Below are positions 21,297-22,862 of a stretch of 22,862 nucleotides of DNA, one piece after another. A program made the position numbers and the translations under genes. Origin of the DNA: UMGS1312 sp964631595 (GTDB taxonomy: Bacteria; Bacillota; Clostridia; Oscillospirales; CAG-272); assembly GCA_964631595.1 (NCBI GenBank), contig CAZVXL010000023.1, positions 1-22,862 on the forward strand, read 5' to 3'. The notes below the pieces were generated by a model, which had not been told where the DNA came from, made no database searches, and saw only the letters and a list, made by a program, of their open reading frames with translations. How positions within the stretch are numbered: the first letter of the stretch is position 1; every line of letters begins with the position of its first letter.

Positions 21297-21917
21297 TTAG
21301 ATATTTTTTCCGTTTTCGCAATTCGCAAGCCACGCATCCAAAAATTTCATTTGCTCCGCCGTGTGAAACCAATGCTCGCCGTTTTCCATAACGGTCAATC
21401 CTGCACCGTGGATTTTTGCAAAAGCGGAGATCGTTTCCGGATCCGTCAAATTATCCCTCTCACCGTAGAGGATCTCGGTAGGAACATTCCACCGAATCGG
21501 GTTAGCGCGGACATACGAAAGATATTCCCACGACAGCACCTCTCCGAACGCGGTTTCAATCGTGCCCGCCGCACGGAGCTGTTCCTCCGTCACATTTGCC
21601 CACTGCATCATATTGCATATAAGTCTTTCCATATCCGCAATGGGAGAGATGAAATACGCCTGCGCGATTTTCTCCTGCGGCAGAGCACACATGGAAAAAT
21701 ACGCGCCGATGCTGTTGGCAATCAAGACCATGCGGCTGTATCCCGCCGAAAATGCCGCAAAGGCATCGGGAAATTCCGCCTTTGCCTCCCACGGTGTTTC
21801 GGCACTGTAGTCAAGCCCCGTCACGTCGCAATCCGGAAAGAGCGACTTATAATGCTCGGCTTCCCCGACCGTGCCGCCCTTGCCGTGAATATACAGAATC
21901 AAAGCTTTGTGCTGCAT
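21297..21917 (-). CDS. Small alpha/beta hydrolase
   Basis: A 206-residue serine hydrolase-like protein. The N-terminal ILYIHGKGG is the oxyanion-hole strand motif, and the nucleophile elbow is ANSIG (Ser 69), a variant of G-x-S-x-G with Ala at the first position. Asp 155 in YGERDNLTD and His 182 in NGEHWFH complete a plausible triad. It starts at ATG 21917 with AGGAGG ten bases upstream, 31 bases after the alkylation-repair gene, so the two are probably cotranscribed. The substrate is unknown; an esterase or amidase is possible. Confidence 0.87.
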   Translation of the reverse strand: MQHKALILYIHGKGGTVGEAEHYKSLFPDCDVTGLDYSAETPWEAKAEFPDAFAAFSAGYSRMVLIANSIGAYFSMCALPQEKIAQAYFISPIADMERLICNMMQWANVTEEQLRAAGTIETAFGEVLSWEYLSYVRANPIRWNVPTEILYGERDNLTDPETISAFAKIHGAGLTVMENGEHWFHTAEQMKFLDAWLANCENGKNI

Positions 21918-21948
21918 TTCTCAAATACCTCCTTTTGTTCCTTCACAT

Positions 21949-22632
21949 TCAAATCTTCAAGGTTCGCAAATACCGCTTTTGCTCCTCCGAAATACGATAG
22001 CTTTCCAGAGCCTTTTGAATTGCTTTATTGTGTGTCCGCCTGTCAAGGCGCTTTTCTTCCAAAAACGGCAGAATTTCCTCATACCGCTTTGCAAGCGCCG
22101 TTGCAAAATACCATGCGACCATCATGCCTACATAGTATTCCTCGGAGCGGATCGCGGAGACCATCCTCGGATATTCAGGTGCAAAATCCTCATCCAGATA
22201 ATGCCGCATCAGCATACCCAACGCAAACCGCACCGTGTAGGTCTCGGAAGATGAAATCCATATTTTTATCTGTTCCGACAGTTTCCCCTTGTGCTTTTTG
22301 AAGATCCTCGGTGACATCTGGTCGCAGGTCGCCCAGTTATCGACATAAGGAAGAAATCTATTCAAGGCATCCATGCAAGGCTCAAGCTCCCTCATTTCGG
22401 AGATCAAAAACGCATGAAGCTGATTTTCTTCAAAATACTTGTGAGGCAGATCCCTCAAAAAATCGACGTAATTATTCTCCTTGTAAAGCGCTTTGGCAAA
22501 TCTCCGCAAGATAGGCGTTCTGACACCGATGACTGTTTGTGCATCCACTGTAGGCATAAGCTTTGCCTGAAAATCACGATATTTTATATCTTGCTTTTCG
22601 AAAAGCTGTCGCTGTATCTCACTTGTGTTCAT
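21949..22632 (-). CDS. DNA alkylation repair protein (AlkD-like HEAT repeat family)
   Basis: A 227-residue member of the AlkC/AlkD-type HEAT-like family, which removes alkylated purines by glycosylase action. RFAKALYKENNYVDFLRDLP and the helical repeats that follow are typical. In VDNWATCDQMS, Trp 100 and Asp 104 keep the spacing of the AlkD active-site Trp 109/Asp 113, and Arg 135 in TVRFALG probably matches AlkD Arg 148. The start is ATG 22632 with GGGAG six bases upstream. The frame stays open to 22809, but that part has unrelated composition and reads like remnants of other genes. It is probably cotranscribed with the hydrolase gene downstream. Confidence 0.9.
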   Translation of the reverse strand: MNTSEIQRQLFEKQDIKYRDFQAKLMPTVDAQTVIGVRTPILRRFAKALYKENNYVDFLRDLPHKYFEENQLHAFLISEMRELEPCMDALNRFLPYVDNWATCDQMSPRIFKKHKGKLSEQIKIWISSSETYTVRFALGMLMRHYLDEDFAPEYPRMVSAIRSEEYYVGMMVAWYFATALAKRYEEILPFLEEKRLDRRTHNKAIQKALESYRISEEQKRYLRTLKI

Positions 22633-22643
22633 TCTTTTCTCCC

Positions 22644-22757
22644 TTATTCCGATTTCAGCAGCAGCATGGCGGTGAAATCCCGCGTCGGCACACCGATATC
22701 TCCGCCTCGGTGAGGTCGCAGATTCCCGCAGTACACAGTGTTGCGATGCCGCAGATG
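22644..22757 (-). other. Possible remnant of a truncated gene (C-terminal end)
   Basis: On the minus strand a 37-codon frame with no start ends in GDIGVPTRDFTAMLLLKSE and a TAA only 11 bases before the alkylation-repair ATG. It is bounded upstream by an in-frame TGA. Another frame over the same bases reads ICGIATLCTAGICDLTEAE. The two together look like a frameshifted gene end, but I cannot name the family. Chance cannot be excluded. Confidence 0.25.
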
Positions 22758-22819
22758 TCATAGGTTGACGGAAACAAATCAGCTTCCTGTGTTGTAGGGA
22801 ATATGTCATAGACTGAAAC
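22755..22819. repeat. Short direct repeat near the right edge
   Basis: ATGTCATAG occurs at 22755-22763 and 22803-22811, each followed within a dozen bases by a GAAAC. The copies are 48 bp apart. They lie upstream of the alkylation-repair gene in a stretch with no clear gene. Confidence 0.4.
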
Positions 22820-22862
22820 TTATAGCATTACCGAAGTTCCATTGGTGTAAATCTCAGACCAT

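Noticed and set aside
21291..22301. 336-codon plus-strand frame over the hydrolase and repair genes
   Set aside because: It spans two genes and their spacer on the wrong strand and has no recognisable domain.

Overview
The window looks like chromosomal DNA of an endospore-forming member of the Clostridia (Bacillota), moderately GC-rich, probably from one of the anaerobic gut lineages. The evidence is the germination protease Gpr, the spore maturation pair SpmA/SpmB, an AbrB-type transition-state regulator with a clostridial zinc-ribbon tail, a DUF4364 protein, a radical SAM protein fused to DUF2344, consistent AGGAGG-type ribosome binding sites and sigma-A-type promoters. I cannot place it to genus. 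No rRNA, tRNA, CRISPR array, phage or intact insertion sequence is visible.

Layout. At the left edge a DUF421 (YetF-like) membrane protein reads rightward, and its stop codon directly abuts the stop codon of the convergent radical SAM/DUF2344 gene. From about 15.4 kb back to 0.8 kb nearly everything reads leftward: an orphan OppA-type lipoprotein; DUF4364; a sigma-70-family factor with a near-consensus promoter; a double zinc-ribbon protein; a 0.45 kb gene-poor stretch with a pair of 28-bp repeats; a sodium:neurotransmitter-type symporter; a metal-efflux operon (ArsR/SmtB regulator, free-standing HMA chaperone, P1B-2 ATPase) with promoter, operator and terminator all readable; then rlmB, a 783-residue membrane protein, and the radical SAM gene.

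From 15.6 to 19.4 kb genes read rightward: gpr, then a complete polar amino-acid ABC importer (lipoprotein, permease, ATPase) with two tandem hairpins between the first two genes. spmA-spmB converge on it from the right across a terminator. They are divergent from the AbrB-like gene, which has its own consensus promoter and terminator. The right edge has an alpha/beta hydrolase and an AlkD-like DNA alkylation repair protein, with what looks like decayed coding sequence upstream.

Main discovery. The 783-residue protein at 3461-5812 is, by my reading, a P1B-type ATPase in architecture (four membrane helices, residual A-domain, two helices, P/N-like region, two helices) that has lost the chemistry. 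The DKTGT loop has become DDVDA, CPC has become MPL, and TGES and GDGxND are absent. It has also gained an acidic N-terminal region of about 220 residues. The frame is long, intact and well supplied with translation signals, so it looks like a maintained pseudo-ATPase rather than a decaying pseudogene. A canonical zinc/cadmium ATPase lies 1.4 kb away for comparison.

Other useful observations are the 150-residue RGG-like tail on RlmB, the split HMA/ATPase arrangement, the hairpins in the ABC operon and the abutting convergent stops.
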